DNA from: Flavobacteriaceae bacterium
GTDB taxonomy: Bacteria > Bacteroidota > Bacteroidia > Flavobacteriales > Flavobacteriaceae
Direction of reading: 5' to 3'
Length of the DNA stretch: 58,064 bases
Assembly (NCBI GenBank): GCA_013373385.1
Contig: JABXHX010000035.1
Location: 1-58,064 of the forward strand
A program made the translations under genes and the position numbers. Below, piece after piece: positions 39,137-50,716 of the stretch. The notes below the pieces were generated by a model that did no database searches, was not told where the DNA came from, and worked only from the letters and a program-made list of their open reading frames with translations. Numbering within the stretch: the stretch's first letter is position 1; each line of letters begins with the position of its first letter.

Positions 39137-41416
39137 ATGAGCGATTCTAGAAAAAGGCGAGAAGCTTTATTATACCACGCAAAACCACAGCCTGGTAAAA
39201 TTGAGGTAGTTCCAACAAAAAAATATGCCACTCAACACGATTTATCTTTAGCCTACTCTCCTGGTGTAGCAGAACCGTGTTTAGAGATAGAAAAAGACAA
39301 AAAAAATGTATACAAATATACCTCTAAAGGAAATTTAGTCGCAGTAATTTCTAACGGTACCGCTGTATTAGGTTTGGGTGATATTGGACCAGAAGCCTCT
39401 AAACCAGTAATGGAAGGAAAAGGATTGCTGTTTAAAATCTTTGCAGATATTGATGTGTTTGATATTGAAGTAGATGCAACAGATGTAGATAAATTTGTTG
39501 AAACTGTAAAAGCAATTGCTCCAACTTTTGGCGGAATTAATTTAGAAGACATTAAGGCTCCAGAAGCTTTTGAAATAGAAAGAAGATTAAAAGAAGAGCT
39601 AGACATCCCCGTGATGCACGATGATCAGCACGGAACGGCAATTATCTCTGCTGCGGCATTAAAAAATGCTATAGAAATAACAGAAAAAGACATCTCAGAA
39701 GTCCAAATTGTAGTGAATGGAGCAGGTGCTGCAGCCATTTCTTGTACGCGTTTATATGTAGCATTAGGCGCTAAAAGAGAAAACATTGTAATGTGTGATA
39801 GTAAAGGAGTTATTAGAAATGACAGAGCACATCTTTCGGCACAGAAAGCAGAATTTTCCACACATAAAGACGTAAACACCTTAGAAGAAGCCATGCACAA
39901 TGCAGATGTGTTTATTGGCTTATCTATTGCAGATTGTGTGACACCAGAAATGCTCTTGTCTATGGCAAAAAACCCGATAGTTTTTGCAATGGCAAATCCA
40001 AACCCAGAAATAGATTACGATTTAGCCATCAAAACCAGAGACGATATTATTATGGCAACAGGTCGATCTGACCATCCGAATCAAGTAAATAATGTACTTG
40101 GGTTTCCGTTTATTTTTAGAGGAGCTTTAGATGTAAGAGCTACCAAAATCAATGAAGCCATGAAAATGGCTGCGGTACACGCTTTGGCAGATTTAGCTAA
40201 AAAAACAGTGCCAGAACAAGTCAATATTGTGTATGATGAGATTAGCTTGTCTTTTGGAAAAGAATACATCATTCCAAAACCATTTGATCCAAGATTAATT
40301 TATGAGATTCCGCCTGCCATAGCAAAAGCAGCCATAGAATCTGGTGTAGCAACTGAACCGATTACCGATTGGGAAAAATATCAGGAAGAATTAATGGAGC
40401 GTTCTGGAACAGGAAGTAAAGAAATACGATTATTACACAACAGAGCTAAGAGCAATCCTAAAAGTATTGTGTTTGCAGAGGCAGATCATTTAGATGTATT
40501 AAAAGCAGCACAACGTGTACACGATGAAAAAATAGGAAAGCCAATTTTACTAGGTAGAAAAGATGTAATTCTTGAACTGAAAGAAGAAATAGGGTTTACA
40601 GCAGATGTACCTATCATTGATCCAAAAACAGACGAAGAAGAAGAAAGAAGAAATCGTTTTGGAGAAACCTATTGGAAAACACGTCAGCGAAAAGGAACAA
40701 CCTTATTGCAAGCTAAAAAAATGATGCGAGAGCGTAACTATTTTGCTGCAATGATGGTCAATGAAGGTGAAGCAGATGCTTTAATAACAGGGTATTCAAG
40801 GTCGTATCCATCGGTGGTAAAACCCATGTTAGAGCTGATAGAAAGAGACAAAGGTATTACCCGTGTAGCAGCGGCAAACTTGATGTTAACCAAACAAGGG
40901 CCAATGTTTTTAGCAGATACAACCATTAACATCAACCCCAATGCTAAAGAGTTGGCTAAAATTTCTCAGTTAACGTATTCGTTGGCAAGAATGTTTGGTA
41001 TTAAACCGAATATTGCCATGCTTTCGTATTCAAACTTTGGTTCATCAGAATCAGAAAGTGCATTAAAAATTAGAGATGCCGTTTCTTATATTCATAGACA
41101 TTTCCCTGATGTGGTAGTAGACGGTGAGTTGCAAGCAGATTTTGCATTAAACAGAAATATGTTGGCAAAAGAGTTTCCGTTTTCTAAATTAAACGGAAAA
41201 AAGGTAAATGTGCTAATTTTTCCTAACTTAGACGCTGCTAACATTACCTATAAATTAATGAAACAGGTAGATGAAGTAGAGTCTATTGGGCCTATAATGA
41301 TGGGCTTAAAAAAGCCAGTACATATATTGCAATTAGGTGCTAGTGTAGATGAAATGGTAAATATGGCTGCAGTGGCGGTAGTAGATGCTCAGCAAAAACA
41401 AAAAAAGAATTCTTAA
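39137..41416 (+). CDS. maeB: NADP-dependent malic enzyme (MaeB type)
   Basis: It decarboxylates malate to pyruvate with NADP reduction. The 759-residue protein has the malic enzyme half ([70 protein letters not shown]) and, from about 430, a phosphotransacetylase-like domain ([32 protein letters not shown]) that acts as an acetyl-CoA sensor in this family. The start is the ATG at 39137 because of the promoter position. ruvA follows after 3 bases. Confidence 0.96.
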   Translation: MSDSRKRREALLYHAKPQPGKIEVVPTKKYATQHDLSLAYSPGVAEPCLEIEKDKKNVYKYTSKGNLVAVISNGTAVLGLGDIGPEASKPVMEGKGLLFKIFADIDVFDIEVDATDVDKFVETVKAIAPTFGGINLEDIKAPEAFEIERRLKEELDIPVMHDDQHGTAIISAAALKNAIEITEKDISEVQIVVNGAGAAAISCTRLYVALGAKRENIVMCDSKGVIRNDRAHLSAQKAEFSTHKDVNTLEEAMHNADVFIGLSIADCVTPEMLLSMAKNPIVFAMANPNPEIDYDLAIKTRDDIIMATGRSDHPNQVNNVLGFPFIFRGALDVRATKINEAMKMAAVHALADLAKKTVPEQVNIVYDEISLSFGKEYIIPKPFDPRLIYEIPPAIAKAAIESGVATEPITDWEKYQEELMERSGTGSKEIRLLHNRAKSNPKSIVFAEADHLDVLKAAQRVHDEKIGKPILLGRKDVILELKEEIGFTADVPIIDPKTDEEEERRNRFGETYWKTRQRKGTTLLQAKKMMRERNYFAAMMVNEGEADALITGYSRSYPSVVKPMLELIERDKGITRVAAANLMLTKQGPMFLADTTININPNAKELAKISQLTYSLARMFGIKPNIAMLSYSNFGSSESESALKIRDAVSYIHRHFPDVVVDGELQADFALNRNMLAKEFPFSKLNGKKVNVLIFPNLDAANITYKLMKQVDEVESIGPIMMGLKKPVHILQLGASVDEMVNMAAVAVVDAQQKQKKNS

Positions 41417-41419
41417 TAG

Positions 41420-42001
41420 ATGATTACACAAATTAAAGGAAGATTGGTAGAGAAAAATCCAACCTATGTTGTAGTTGATTGTTCTGGTGTTGGCTATTTA
41501 CTCCACATTTCTTTAAATACCTATTCTGCATTGCCAGAGAATGAAGCTATTACATTATATTCTCACTTATCTGTTAAAGAAGATGCACATACTTTATACG
41601 GGTTTGTAACTAAAACAGAAAGAGAAGTTTTTAGGCTGCTAATTTCTGTTTCTGGAGTAGGGCCAAGTATTGCAAGAACCATGTTGTCTTCTATGACATC
41701 AGAAGAAATTCAGCAAGCCATTGCCTCAGAAAATATCGCATTAATACAATCTGTAAAAGGTATCGGAGCTAAAACAGCGCAACGTGTAATTATAGATTTA
41801 AAAGATAAAATTTTAAAAACTTTTAATATTGAGCCAATTTCTGCTGTTCAAAACAATACAACTAAAGAAGAAGCGTTATCTGCATTAGAAGTATTAGGAT
41901 TTAATAGAAAACAGTCAGATAAAGTTGTCAACGTTATCTTAAAAGAAACCCCCGAAGCTAATGTAGAAATCTTAATAAAAAAAGCGTTAAAAAGTTTATA
42001 A
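41420..42001 (+). CDS. ruvA: Holliday junction DNA helicase subunit RuvA
   Basis: RuvA binds four-way junctions and loads RuvB for branch migration. The 193-residue protein has the N-terminal OB fold (MITQIKGRLVEKNPTYVVVDCSGVGYLL), the two helix-hairpin-helix motifs (LISVSGVGPSIARTML, IQSVKGIGAKTAQRVI) and the C-terminal helix bundle (KEEALSALEVLGF). The following gene, sprA, starts 6 bases later; ruvA-sprA is a common Flavobacteriia pair. Confidence 0.97.
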   Translation: MITQIKGRLVEKNPTYVVVDCSGVGYLLHISLNTYSALPENEAITLYSHLSVKEDAHTLYGFVTKTEREVFRLLISVSGVGPSIARTMLSSMTSEEIQQAIASENIALIQSVKGIGAKTAQRVIIDLKDKILKTFNIEPISAVQNNTTKEEALSALEVLGFNRKQSDKVVNVILKETPEANVEILIKKALKSL

Positions 42002-42007
42002 TAGAAC

Positions 42008-45000
42008 TTGAAAAAAAGAGTCTTTCATATATTCGTAATTGTAGTTGCTTTGTTAGCAACTACTTCTGTTTTATCACAAACAACTAGTTCTAAAAAAGAT
42101 ACGATTCAATCAGATACGGTTCCAACTTTAAAATACAATTTTAAAGCTACTCAAAAAGGAAGCCTATTTTTAAATAGACCCACCAAATACTCGGTTACGT
42201 ATAATAAAAACTTAAACAAGTTTATTATCGTAGAAATGCTCGATAACTTTAAAGTTGGTTTGCCTATTTATTTATCACCTAAAGCTTATGAGAAGTTTAG
42301 ATTGCAACAAGATGTAAAAGAATATTTTAAAGAAAAACAACAAGCTTTAAGTAAAACCGGTAAGAAAAATGAAAAGAGAAATTTGTTGCCAAAATATTAT
42401 GTAAACTCACAATTTTTTGAAACCATTTTTGGTGGAAATTCAGTTGAAGTTATTCCCTCTGGAAATTTAACCATTAAGTTTGGCGGAATCTATCAACATA
42501 TAGACAATCCGCAATTAACAGAAAATAACAGAAGTAGTTTTACTTTTGATTTTGATCAGCAAATAAATGCAAGTATAATTGCGAACATTGGAAAAAGATT
42601 AAAAGTAACGGCAGACTATGATACAAGAGCTTCTTTTGATTTTCAAAATTTAATTAAGTTAGAATATACCCCAACAGAAGATGATATTATACGTAAGATA
42701 GATGCAGGTAATATCTCTATGCCTATTAAAAACTCATTGATTAATGGAGCGCAAAGTTTATTTGGGATAAAAACGCAATTACAGTTTGGAAAGACAACGT
42801 TAACCGCAGTGTTTTCTCAGCAAAATTCAGAGAGTAAAACCATTACTGCAGAGTCTGGCGCATCTATCAATCCGTTTGAGTTAAGAGCAACAGATTACGA
42901 TGACAATAGACACTTTTTCTTATCGCATTATTTTAGAGAAAATTATAGCAATTCATTGAAAAACTATCCTTTAGTTAGTAGTCCAATTAATATTAACAGG
43001 ATAGAGGTTTGGATAACAAATAGAAATTCTAACACAGAAGATTTTAGAAGTATAGTAGCTATTTCTGATATTGGTGAGCCTAACAAACCAAACTATGTAG
43101 GTACAGGCGTAAATCCTACAAACCCACCGCAAGTACAGGGAAATAGTATCCCATCAAACAACGGTAATAACTTGTCAAATTTATTAACGCCATCAAGCGG
43201 AATTAGAGATATTGCCACAACAGAAGCTACATTAAGTGGCTATGGACTTAATCCTGGAACAGGGTTTTCTATCCTTCAAAATGCCAGAAAATTAGATGTT
43301 AGTGAGTATACACTAAACAGACAATTAGGGTTTATTTCTTTAAACAGAAAACTAACAGATGGAGAAGTGTTGGGGGTTGCTTACGAATATACAGTGGTGG
43401 GGAGTTCAGAAAGTTCATTTAAAGTAGGTGAGTTTTCCAACGACGGAGTAGTAGCACCAAGTAATATCGCAGTAAAATTATTACGAAGTGAAATAATTAC
43501 CACCAAAAGAGCAGGTACACAAGTACCTTTCCCTACATGGCAATTGATGATGAAAAATATTTATCCGTTAGGTGTATTTCCATTAACCAACGACGGGTTT
43601 AGGTTTGAAGTACTTTATAGAGACGATAAAACAGGTGTGCCAACTAATACTTTACAAGATGCCACAACACCTGGTATTTCTAACAAAACCCTATTACGTG
43701 TTTTAAATTTAGATAAATTAGATCAAAGTAATTTTGCGGTTCCAGAAGGAGATGGTTTCTTTGATTATGTAGAAGCAATCACGGTACTATCTGAAAAAGG
43801 ATTTGTAATTTTTCCAGAAACAGAACCTTTTGGTAAAGACTTAAATGCATCTTTAAGCACGCAAGCAGACAAAGATAAATATGTGTTTGAGGAACTGTAT
43901 ACAAACACCAAGGCACAAGCAAAAAACAACTATCAAAATAAAGATAAGTTTTTATTAAAAGGCTATGCAAAAACACAAAATAGTGCTGGTATCCCGTTGA
44001 ACTCATTTAATGTTCCTCGAGGTTCTGTAAAAGTTACTGCGGGCGGTAGACAATTGGTAGAAGGCGTAGATTTTGTGGTAGATTATAATTTTGGTAGAGT
44101 TCAAATTATAGATCCAGGATTGCAATCGTCTGGAATTCCTATCAATGTTTCTACAGAAAACAACTCGGTTTTTAATCAGCAAAGAAAAACCTTTATGGGC
44201 TTAGAAATTGAGCATCGTTTTTCGGATAAGTTTGTGTTAGGCGGAACCATTTTAAATGTAAATGAAAAGCCACTTACACAAAAAATTAACTTTGGAAACG
44301 AACCTATTAACAATACTATTTTTGGTTTAAATGTAGATTACTCAACAGAAGTTCCGCTATTTACAAAATGGGCAAATAAGTTGCCTTTTGTAGATACTGA
44401 CGTAGCATCGAATTTTTCAGTAAGAGCAGACTTGGCATACCTATTACCAGGGTCGCCAAGCGGAATTGATGTGAACGGGCAAGCAACGTCGTATGTAGAT
44501 GATTTTGAAGCTTCTCAAATACCAATAGATTTACTGTCGCCTTTAAATTGGTTTACAGCCAGTACACCTCAAACGCAAAACTTAAACGGTACGGCTACAG
44601 ATTTGACTTATAACTTTAAAAGAGCAAAACTAGCTTGGTATTCTATAGACCAATTGTTTTATGGTAATGGAAACAAGCCCGCAAATATTGATAATGTAGA
44701 GCTATCTAGATCAGAAGTTAGACAGATTGGGTTTTCAGAATTATTTCCAAATACAGAACTAGATATTACTCAAAATATTTTGGTTAGAACTTTAGATTTA
44801 GCATATTTCCCATCAGAAAGAGGGACCTATAATTTTGATACGGGCGCAAATGTAAATGCAGACGGAACATTCGCAAACCCTGAAGATCGTTGGGCAGGAA
44901 TTATGCGACCATTAACAACCAATAATTTTGATCAAGCAAATGTTGAATACATCCAATTTTGGATTAAAGACCCATACGAGCATTACTCAATCACAAACCA

Positions 45001-48000
45001 AGAAGGATTGCCAACAGGTGTTGATCCAAACAATCCAATAAATCAAGTAGGAGATTTATACATTAACCTCGGAAATATATCTGAAGATATTTTAAAAGAT
45101 AACCGAAAGATGTACGAAAATGGATTACCAGCAGATGGTTCTGGTAAAAACACCACCACATCTGTTTGGGGTAATGTACCAACCAATCAATCTATTTTAT
45201 ACGCATTTGATGTAGATGATGCAGCCAGATTAAACCAAGATGTAGGGTTAGATGGGTTAAAAAATAAAGATGAGTTGAGTTTTTATCAGTCAAAAGTAAC
45301 AGACATTAGTAAGTTAAACCCTGATGATATTGCATCAGACAACTTTAAATACTTTAGAAGTACTGCTTTTGATAATACCAACGCATCTATCATTACAAGA
45401 TATAAAAGCTTTAATAATACAGAAGGAAATTCGCCTACTGTAAGTTTATCTACAGAATCTTATCCAACATCTTCAACAACATATCCAGATGTAGAAGATA
45501 TTAATAAAGACCAAACCATGAATACCGTTGAGAGTTATTTTGAGTACAAAGTTTCTCTTAATAAAAACGATTTGGTAAAAGGAATCAACAATATTGTAGA
45601 CGAAAAAACGACCGAAGTTACTTTGGCAGATGGTAGCACAAGAAAAACAAAATGGTATCAGTTTAGAATTCCAGTTAGAAGTGGTACACCTGTTAACGGT
45701 ATCTCTGATTTTAACAGCGTACGTTTTATAAGAATGTTCTTAACCAAATTTAAAATGCCAGTGGTATTGCGATTTGGTCAGTTAGAATTGGTAAGAGGCG
45801 ATTATAGAAGGTATACCAAAACCTTAAATCCGGCCATTAACCCACCACAAGACTTAACCAATAGCCAATTAAATAAATTTGAAGTGGGTGTGGTTAATAT
45901 TGAACAAAACGAAGGGAGGTATGTGTTACCTCCAGGAATTGTTAGAGAGCAGTTACAAGGTACTTCTAGAATACAGCAGCAAAACGAGCAATCGGTTTCT
46001 TTAAAAGTTACTGATTTGCAACAAAACGAAACAAGAGCTATTTACAAAAATATTAGTGTTGATTTAAGGATGTATAAAAATTTAAAAATGTTTATACATG
46101 CAGAGCCAGTTGTTACAGGTAGTGTTGCAAACGATGATTTGGTGGCAATTGTTAGATTAGGGACTGACTTAAACGATAACTTTTATCAGTTAGAAGTGCC
46201 GTTAAAAGTTTCGCCTAGCGGAAGCTTAGAGCCTACCAATGTTTGGCCAGAGGCAAATAATTTAGATGCTGTTTTAGAAGAATTGGGAAAATTAAAACTA
46301 CAAAGAGACAAAGAAATTCCGAATTCTGGCGGTGCTATTGCAGTAAATAAACTCTATCCATTTCCTTCAAACTCAGAACCAAAACAATTGATTTTACGAG
46401 TAAAAGGAAATCCAACTTTAGCTGCTATTAGAACCTTAATGTTAGGAGTTAAAAACACTGCTACAACTCAAAAAAGTGCAGAAATTTGGTTTAATGAATT
46501 GCGTTCTTCTGGATTTGATAATAAAGGCGGATGGGCAGCTGTATTAAGTGCAGATGCAAATTTTGCAGATGTTGCAGATATTGCTGTAACGGGTAGAGTA
46601 CAAACCATTGGCTTTGGTAATGTAGAAGATAGAGTTACACAAAGAAGCATAGAAGAAACCAAGCAATATGATATTTCTACCAATTTAAACTTGGGAAAAA
46701 TGATGTTTCCTAAAAATTGGAGGATTCAATTGCCAATGAGCTACAGTATTGGCGAAGAGTTTAGAGATCCAAAATTTGACCCGCAATATCAAGATGTAAA
46801 GTTTGCAGATGCCAAAGATGCCAATCCAAATAGTAAAAATGCACAAGATTATACATTGAGAAAAAGCATCAGCTTTAACAATGTAAAAAAGAATAGAAAT
46901 CCGCAGTCAGTAAAAAAACCGAAACCATACGATATTGAAAACTTTACGGTAAATTATGCTTTTTCAGAAGAGTTTCACAAAGATTATAACATCGAAAAAT
47001 ACTTAAATCAGAATTTAAGAGCGGGAGCAAGTTACAATTATACCATTCAGCCAAAATTTATAGAACCTTTTAAAAAATCTACCTTTTTTAACAAAAGTAA
47101 ATATTGGCAGTTTATTAGAGATATTAATATAAACTTATTACCAAAAACAATAGGAATCAATTCTAGAATTAACAGAAATTATGTACAGCAAAAATCTAGA
47201 AATTTAATTGAAGGCTTGCCAACACAACCAACCTTAACGCAACGTAGGTTTTTATTTGATTGGGATTACACCATAGGTTTTGATCTAACAAAATCATTAA
47301 AATTCAATTTTAACGCAAATAACAGTTTTATCTATGACAATTTTGGAAGTGGAGAAGAGGTAGCTATTTTTGATCAGTTTTTTAACACGGGTAGACCAGA
47401 TCATTACAATCAAAAATTAAATGCAACCTATAAATTACCAATCAATAAGTTTCCGTATTTAGGTTTTGTAAATGCAGATTATGCTTATACTGCTAATTTT
47501 GATTGGCAAGCGGCCTCTAAAAGTTATGTGGATAGAATTGGAAACCTGTTACAAAATTCTAACACACACAATATAAGCACAACATTAAGTTTTACAAAGT
47601 TGTACCAAGACATTGGATTGAAGAAATTGTTTTCTAAGAAAAGCAAGGCAAAAGCATCAAACATCCGTAAAGGACCACCGTTACCAAATGCATTAAAAAA
47701 CAACACAAATAATAGCCAGACAGTTTTCACCAAAAACAAATTCTTAATTGGTTTATACGATGTTATTACAGCTATAAAAACCGCAAAGTTTAGTTATTCA
47801 GAGAATAATGGTACTGCTTTGCCAGGCTATATAGGTAGCGCAGGTTTCTTAGGTAGAGATCAAGTAAACGGAGGAGTTGCGCCAACACTAGGTTTTGTAT
47901 TTGGTAGTCAAGTAGATATTAGAAACAAAGCTTTTGAAAAAGGATGGTTAATTGATAGAGCTGTAGGGTCTGAATATTATAGCAAAACATACAGCAACAC

Positions 48001-49075
48001 ACATTATGAAAAATTAGATTACAACATATCGTTAAAGCCGTTTAAAGATTTAAATATTGAACTGACAGGAAACAAAATAAAAACCAATAATATTTCTCAG
48101 CAGTTAGATGTAGTTGGTGGTGCTTTAAACACAGCTACACCAATAACACAGTCGGGTAATTTTAGCACAAGTTACTCAATGTTAGCGAGTATGTTTAAAA
48201 GTTCAGATCAATTATTCGATACATTTTTAGCAAATAGAACAGTATTATCACAACGATTGTCGTCAGAAAACAACTTGCCAGTTAGCGGTTATAAAGTAAC
48301 TGGTCAGCAAGTATTACTGCCATCTTTTTTGGCAGCTTATTCGGGTAAAGATGCAAGCTCAGTAGGTTTAGGAATCTTTAAAAATGTACCAGTACCAAAT
48401 TGGACTTTACGTTACAATGGTTTGATGAAGTTTAAGTGGTTTAAAAAGAATTTCAGAAGTTTTTCTATTACTAACGGATACAAATCTTCTTACACCATTT
48501 CTAATTTTACAAACAATTTACAATTCGATGCAGCAAATCCGACTAAAGTAAATATTTCTGGAAATTACCAGCCAGAGTTGCTGATGTCTTCTGCGACTTT
48601 GATTGATGAGTTCTCTCCCTTAGTTAAGGTTGACATGAAAATGAAAAACTCATTCTCTTTTAAAGGAGAAATTAGAAAAGATAGAACCTTAACATTAAAC
48701 TTTGACAATAGCACACTTACAGATATAAAAGGAACTGAATTTATTTTCGGAATTGGTTACCGACTAAGGAATGTAAAACTAAATACACGTTTTGCAGGTA
48801 AAAAGCAGCAATTAAAAGGAGATATAAATATGAGGGCAGATGTAACGTTTAGAGATAATCTTACGTTAATTAGGTCGGTAGATATAGAAAATAATCAAAT
48901 AAGTGGTGGTCAAAAACTTTTATCTATTAAATTTGCGGCAGACTATAATTTAAATAAAAACATAACAGCATCATTTTATTACAATCATAACGCGTCTAGA
49001 TATGCTATTTCAACAACATTTCCAAGACAATCAATCAATGCTGGTTTCAATTTAATTTATAACTTAGGCAATTAA
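42008..49075 (+). CDS. sprA: Type IX secretion translocon protein SprA
   Basis: SprA is the very large single-chain beta barrel through which T9SS cargo, including gliding adhesins, crosses the outer membrane. The 2355-residue protein begins with a signal peptide (ending VLSQ, residue 24) and consists of repeated barrel-forming and periplasmic beta segments ending in FNLIYNLGN. The start is TTG at 42008: there is no upstream in-frame start after the ruvA stop and the resulting signal peptide is well formed. Length is typical of SprA. It is the largest gene here and is followed by gcvH after 30 bases. Confidence 0.96.
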   Translation: MKKRVFHIFVIVVALLATTSVLSQTTSSKKDTIQSDTVPTLKYNFKATQKGSLFLNRPTKYSVTYNKNLNKFIIVEMLDNFKVGLPIYLSPKAYEKFRLQQDVKEYFKEKQQALSKTGKKNEKRNLLPKYYVNSQFFETIFGGNSVEVIPSGNLTIKFGGIYQHIDNPQLTENNRSSFTFDFDQQINASIIANIGKRLKVTADYDTRASFDFQNLIKLEYTPTEDDIIRKIDAGNISMPIKNSLINGAQSLFGIKTQLQFGKTTLTAVFSQQNSESKTITAESGASINPFELRATDYDDNRHFFLSHYFRENYSNSLKNYPLVSSPININRIEVWITNRNSNTEDFRSIVAISDIGEPNKPNYVGTGVNPTNPPQVQGNSIPSNNGNNLSNLLTPSSGIRDIATTEATLSGYGLNPGTGFSILQNARKLDVSEYTLNRQLGFISLNRKLTDGEVLGVAYEYTVVGSSESSFKVGEFSNDGVVAPSNIAVKLLRSEIITTKRAGTQVPFPTWQLMMKNIYPLGVFPLTNDGFRFEVLYRDDKTGVPTNTLQDATTPGISNKTLLRVLNLDKLDQSNFAVPEGDGFFDYVEAITVLSEKGFVIFPETEPFGKDLNASLSTQADKDKYVFEELYTNTKAQAKNNYQNKDKFLLKGYAKTQNSAGIPLNSFNVPRGSVKVTAGGRQLVEGVDFVVDYNFGRVQIIDPGLQSSGIPINVSTENNSVFNQQRKTFMGLEIEHRFSDKFVLGGTILNVNEKPLTQKINFGNEPINNTIFGLNVDYSTEVPLFTKWANKLPFVDTDVASNFSVRADLAYLLPGSPSGIDVNGQATSYVDDFEASQIPIDLLSPLNWFTASTPQTQNLNGTATDLTYNFKRAKLAWYSIDQLFYGNGNKPANIDNVELSRSEVRQIGFSELFPNTELDITQNILVRTLDLAYFPSERGTYNFDTGANVNADGTFANPEDRWAGIMRPLTTNNFDQANVEYIQFWIKDPYEHYSITNQEGLPTGVDPNNPINQVGDLYINLGNISEDILKDNRKMYENGLPADGSGKNTTTSVWGNVPTNQSILYAFDVDDAARLNQDVGLDGLKNKDELSFYQSKVTDISKLNPDDIASDNFKYFRSTAFDNTNASIITRYKSFNNTEGNSPTVSLSTESYPTSSTTYPDVEDINKDQTMNTVESYFEYKVSLNKNDLVKGINNIVDEKTTEVTLADGSTRKTKWYQFRIPVRSGTPVNGISDFNSVRFIRMFLTKFKMPVVLRFGQLELVRGDYRRYTKTLNPAINPPQDLTNSQLNKFEVGVVNIEQNEGRYVLPPGIVREQLQGTSRIQQQNEQSVSLKVTDLQQNETRAIYKNISVDLRMYKNLKMFIHAEPVVTGSVANDDLVAIVRLGTDLNDNFYQLEVPLKVSPSGSLEPTNVWPEANNLDAVLEELGKLKLQRDKEIPNSGGAIAVNKLYPFPSNSEPKQLILRVKGNPTLAAIRTLMLGVKNTATTQKSAEIWFNELRSSGFDNKGGWAAVLSADANFADVADIAVTGRVQTIGFGNVEDRVTQRSIEETKQYDISTNLNLGKMMFPKNWRIQLPMSYSIGEEFRDPKFDPQYQDVKFADAKDANPNSKNAQDYTLRKSISFNNVKKNRNPQSVKKPKPYDIENFTVNYAFSEEFHKDYNIEKYLNQNLRAGASYNYTIQPKFIEPFKKSTFFNKSKYWQFIRDININLLPKTIGINSRINRNYVQQKSRNLIEGLPTQPTLTQRRFLFDWDYTIGFDLTKSLKFNFNANNSFIYDNFGSGEEVAIFDQFFNTGRPDHYNQKLNATYKLPINKFPYLGFVNADYAYTANFDWQAASKSYVDRIGNLLQNSNTHNISTTLSFTKLYQDIGLKKLFSKKSKAKASNIRKGPPLPNALKNNTNNSQTVFTKNKFLIGLYDVITAIKTAKFSYSENNGTALPGYIGSAGFLGRDQVNGGVAPTLGFVFGSQVDIRNKAFEKGWLIDRAVGSEYYSKTYSNTHYEKLDYNISLKPFKDLNIELTGNKIKTNNISQQLDVVGGALNTATPITQSGNFSTSYSMLASMFKSSDQLFDTFLANRTVLSQRLSSENNLPVSGYKVTGQQVLLPSFLAAYSGKDASSVGLGIFKNVPVPNWTLRYNGLMKFKWFKKNFRSFSITNGYKSSYTISNFTNNLQFDAANPTKVNISGNYQPELLMSSATLIDEFSPLVKVDMKMKNSFSFKGEIRKDRTLTLNFDNSTLTDIKGTEFIFGIGYRLRNVKLNTRFAGKKQQLKGDINMRADVTFRDNLTLIRSVDIENNQISGGQKLLSIKFAADYNLNKNITASFYYNHNASRYAISTTFPRQSINAGFNLIYNLGN

Positions 49076-49105
49076 AAAATATAACAACTATAAAATAAAA
49101 TTACA

Positions 49106-49486
49106 ATGAACATTCCTTCAGAATTAAAGTACACAAAAGACCACGAGTGGATTAAAATTGATGGCGATACAGCTACCATTGGTATTACAGATTTTGCTCA
49201 AAGTGAGCTAGGTGATATTGTTTATGTTGATGTAGATACAGTTGATGATGAAGTTGAAAAAGACGATGTTTTTGGGTCTGTAGAAGCAGTAAAAACAGTA
49301 TCAGATTTATTTATGCCATTAACGGGTGAGGTTACAGAATTTAACGAAGCGCTAGAAGACGAACCAGAATTAGTAAATAAGGACCCGTATGGAGATGGAT
49401 GGATGATAAAAGTAGCCATTTCTGATGCTTCTCAAATAGAAGAATTATTAGATGCAGAAGCGTATAAAAATCTTATTGAAGGGTAA
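49106..49486 (+). CDS. gcvH: Glycine cleavage system H protein
   Basis: GcvH carries the aminomethyl group on a lipoyl-lysine between the P, T and L proteins. The 126-residue protein has [35 protein letters not shown] and the lipoylation site Lys in [12 protein letters not shown]. The C-terminus is typical. It precedes a VanZ-like gene whose start overlaps it. Confidence 0.97.
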   Translation: MNIPSELKYTKDHEWIKIDGDTATIGITDFAQSELGDIVYVDVDTVDDEVEKDDVFGSVEAVKTVSDLFMPLTGEVTEFNEALEDEPELVNKDPYGDGWMIKVAISDASQIEELLDAEAYKNLIEG

Positions 49487-49838
49487 AATTATTTTTATTG
49501 CTTTAGGTATTACACTACTGATATGTTACTTGAGTTTAAAAAAACTTTCTAGCTTACAAATTCAAGTATCTCATATAGATAAGGTGTTTCATGCCATTGC
49601 ATACTTTTTTTTAGGGATTAGTTGGTTGCTGAGTTTTCCAAAATCGTATAGTAATAAAGTTGTAAAGTACACAATTTTAATATGTTGTGTTCTTTTTGGC
49701 ATAATTATTGAAATATCGCAATCAACACTTACAACTTACAGAACAGCTAGTTTGTTAGATGCAATAGCAAATACAGTAGGAGTTGTAGTAGCAGTAATCG
49801 TTTTCAAAAGTATTTATAAAAAAATTATTGCTATTTAA
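49452..49838 (+). CDS. VanZ-like membrane protein
   Basis: A small membrane protein of up to 128 residues with four helices and the VanZ-type pattern: [16 protein letters not shown] in the middle and [29 protein letters not shown] in the third part, with conserved His, Glu, Gln, Arg, Asp and Asn. The ATG at 49452 overlaps gcvH by 35 bases; a TTG at 49476 (overlap 11) would give a more usual short N-terminus ([11 protein letters not shown]) and may be the real start. Its role is unknown; the name reflects similarity to VanZ, not drug resistance. Confidence 0.88.
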   Translation: MQKRIKILLKGKIIFIALGITLLICYLSLKKLSSLQIQVSHIDKVFHAIAYFFLGISWLLSFPKSYSNKVVKYTILICCVLFGIIIEISQSTLTTYRTASLLDAIANTVGVVVAVIVFKSIYKKIIAI

Positions 49839-49902
49839 CCTTTATACTTGCATAAGTCGTAAGAAATTAATTAAATTAGCGAACTATTAAAAACAAATTA
49901 GG

Positions 49903-50622
49903 ATGGAAATTAAGAAAAATCCAAAATCTAACTTAGAAAACTACTCAAAGTTGTTTATTCAGTTAGGGTTAGTTTTAGCATTGTTCATTACCTATGTAGC
50001 AATGGAAAACAAGACGTATGACAAAGCAGTTGATGCTTTTGGTGATGCAGTTATGCAAGATGTAATAGAAGAAGATATTCCAATTACCGAAAGACCTGAG
50101 CCTGTAAAACCTAAGTCTCCACCACCACCAGCTCCAGAAAAAATTGAAGTTGTAGAAGACGAAAAAGAAGTAGAAGAAACAGTAATAGAAACTACAGAAA
50201 CAGATGAAACTGAGGCAGTTGAGGTAGAAGAAATAGAAGAGGTAGAAGAAGTAGAAGAGGTGGTAGAAGATGTGCCTTTTGCAATTATTGAAGAAGTGCC
50301 TATTTTTCCTGGATGTACTGGAACAAAAAAACAAAAAACAGACTGCCTAAATAAGAAGATAAAATCTCACGTAGTTAAAAGATTTGATAAAGATTTAGCT
50401 GGTGAATTAGGGCTGTCTCCTGGTAAAAAAAGAATTTGGGTTGTATTTAGAATTGACCCTAAAGGAAACATCACAGACATACAAGCTAAGGCACCACATC
50501 CAAGATTAAAAAAGGAAGCAATTAGAGTAGCAAAAACCTTACCTAAAATGACTCCAGGTAAACAAAGAGGTGTTCCTGTAGGAATGAAATATACCTTACC
50601 AATTGGGTTTAATGTAGAATAA
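49903..50622 (+). CDS. TonB-family energy transducer, paralog 1
   Basis: A 239-residue periplasm-spanning protein that passes inner-membrane motor energy to outer-membrane receptors. Order: cytoplasmic start (1-18), one membrane helix (about 19-36), a Pro stretch PVKPKSPPPPAPEK, a very acidic Glu/Val linker (about 85-125) instead of the usual Pro/Lys rod, then the TonB C-terminal domain (about 130-239) with VPIFPGCTG, a second Cys 10 residues later, IWVVFRIDPKGNI and the end YTLPIGFNVE. It has its own terminator. No exbB/exbD genes are nearby. Confidence 0.92.
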   Translation: MEIKKNPKSNLENYSKLFIQLGLVLALFITYVAMENKTYDKAVDAFGDAVMQDVIEEDIPITERPEPVKPKSPPPPAPEKIEVVEDEKEVEETVIETTETDETEAVEVEEIEEVEEVEEVVEDVPFAIIEEVPIFPGCTGTKKQKTDCLNKKIKSHVVKRFDKDLAGELGLSPGKKRIWVVFRIDPKGNITDIQAKAPHPRLKKEAIRVAKTLPKMTPGKQRGVPVGMKYTLPIGFNVE

Positions 50623-50642
50623 TACAGAATTTAGTATCATAT

Positions 50643-50673
50643 AAAGAGCAACTTTTTAAGTTGCTCTTTTTTT
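50643..50673 (+). terminator. Terminator of TonB paralog 1
   Basis: A 12-bp stem (AAAGAGCAACTT at 50643-50654, AAGTTGCTCTTT at 50658-50669) with a T run. Confidence 0.88.
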
Positions 50674-50716
50674 GTGGCATCTTTTTTGAAACTCATCAGA
50701 TAAAAACTAAATTATT

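Noticed and set aside
49975..50334. Minus-strand open frame rich in Phe and Tyr opposite TonB paralog 1
   Set aside because: It is the antisense of the Glu/Val-rich linker codons; the pattern follows from GAA/GTA repeats.
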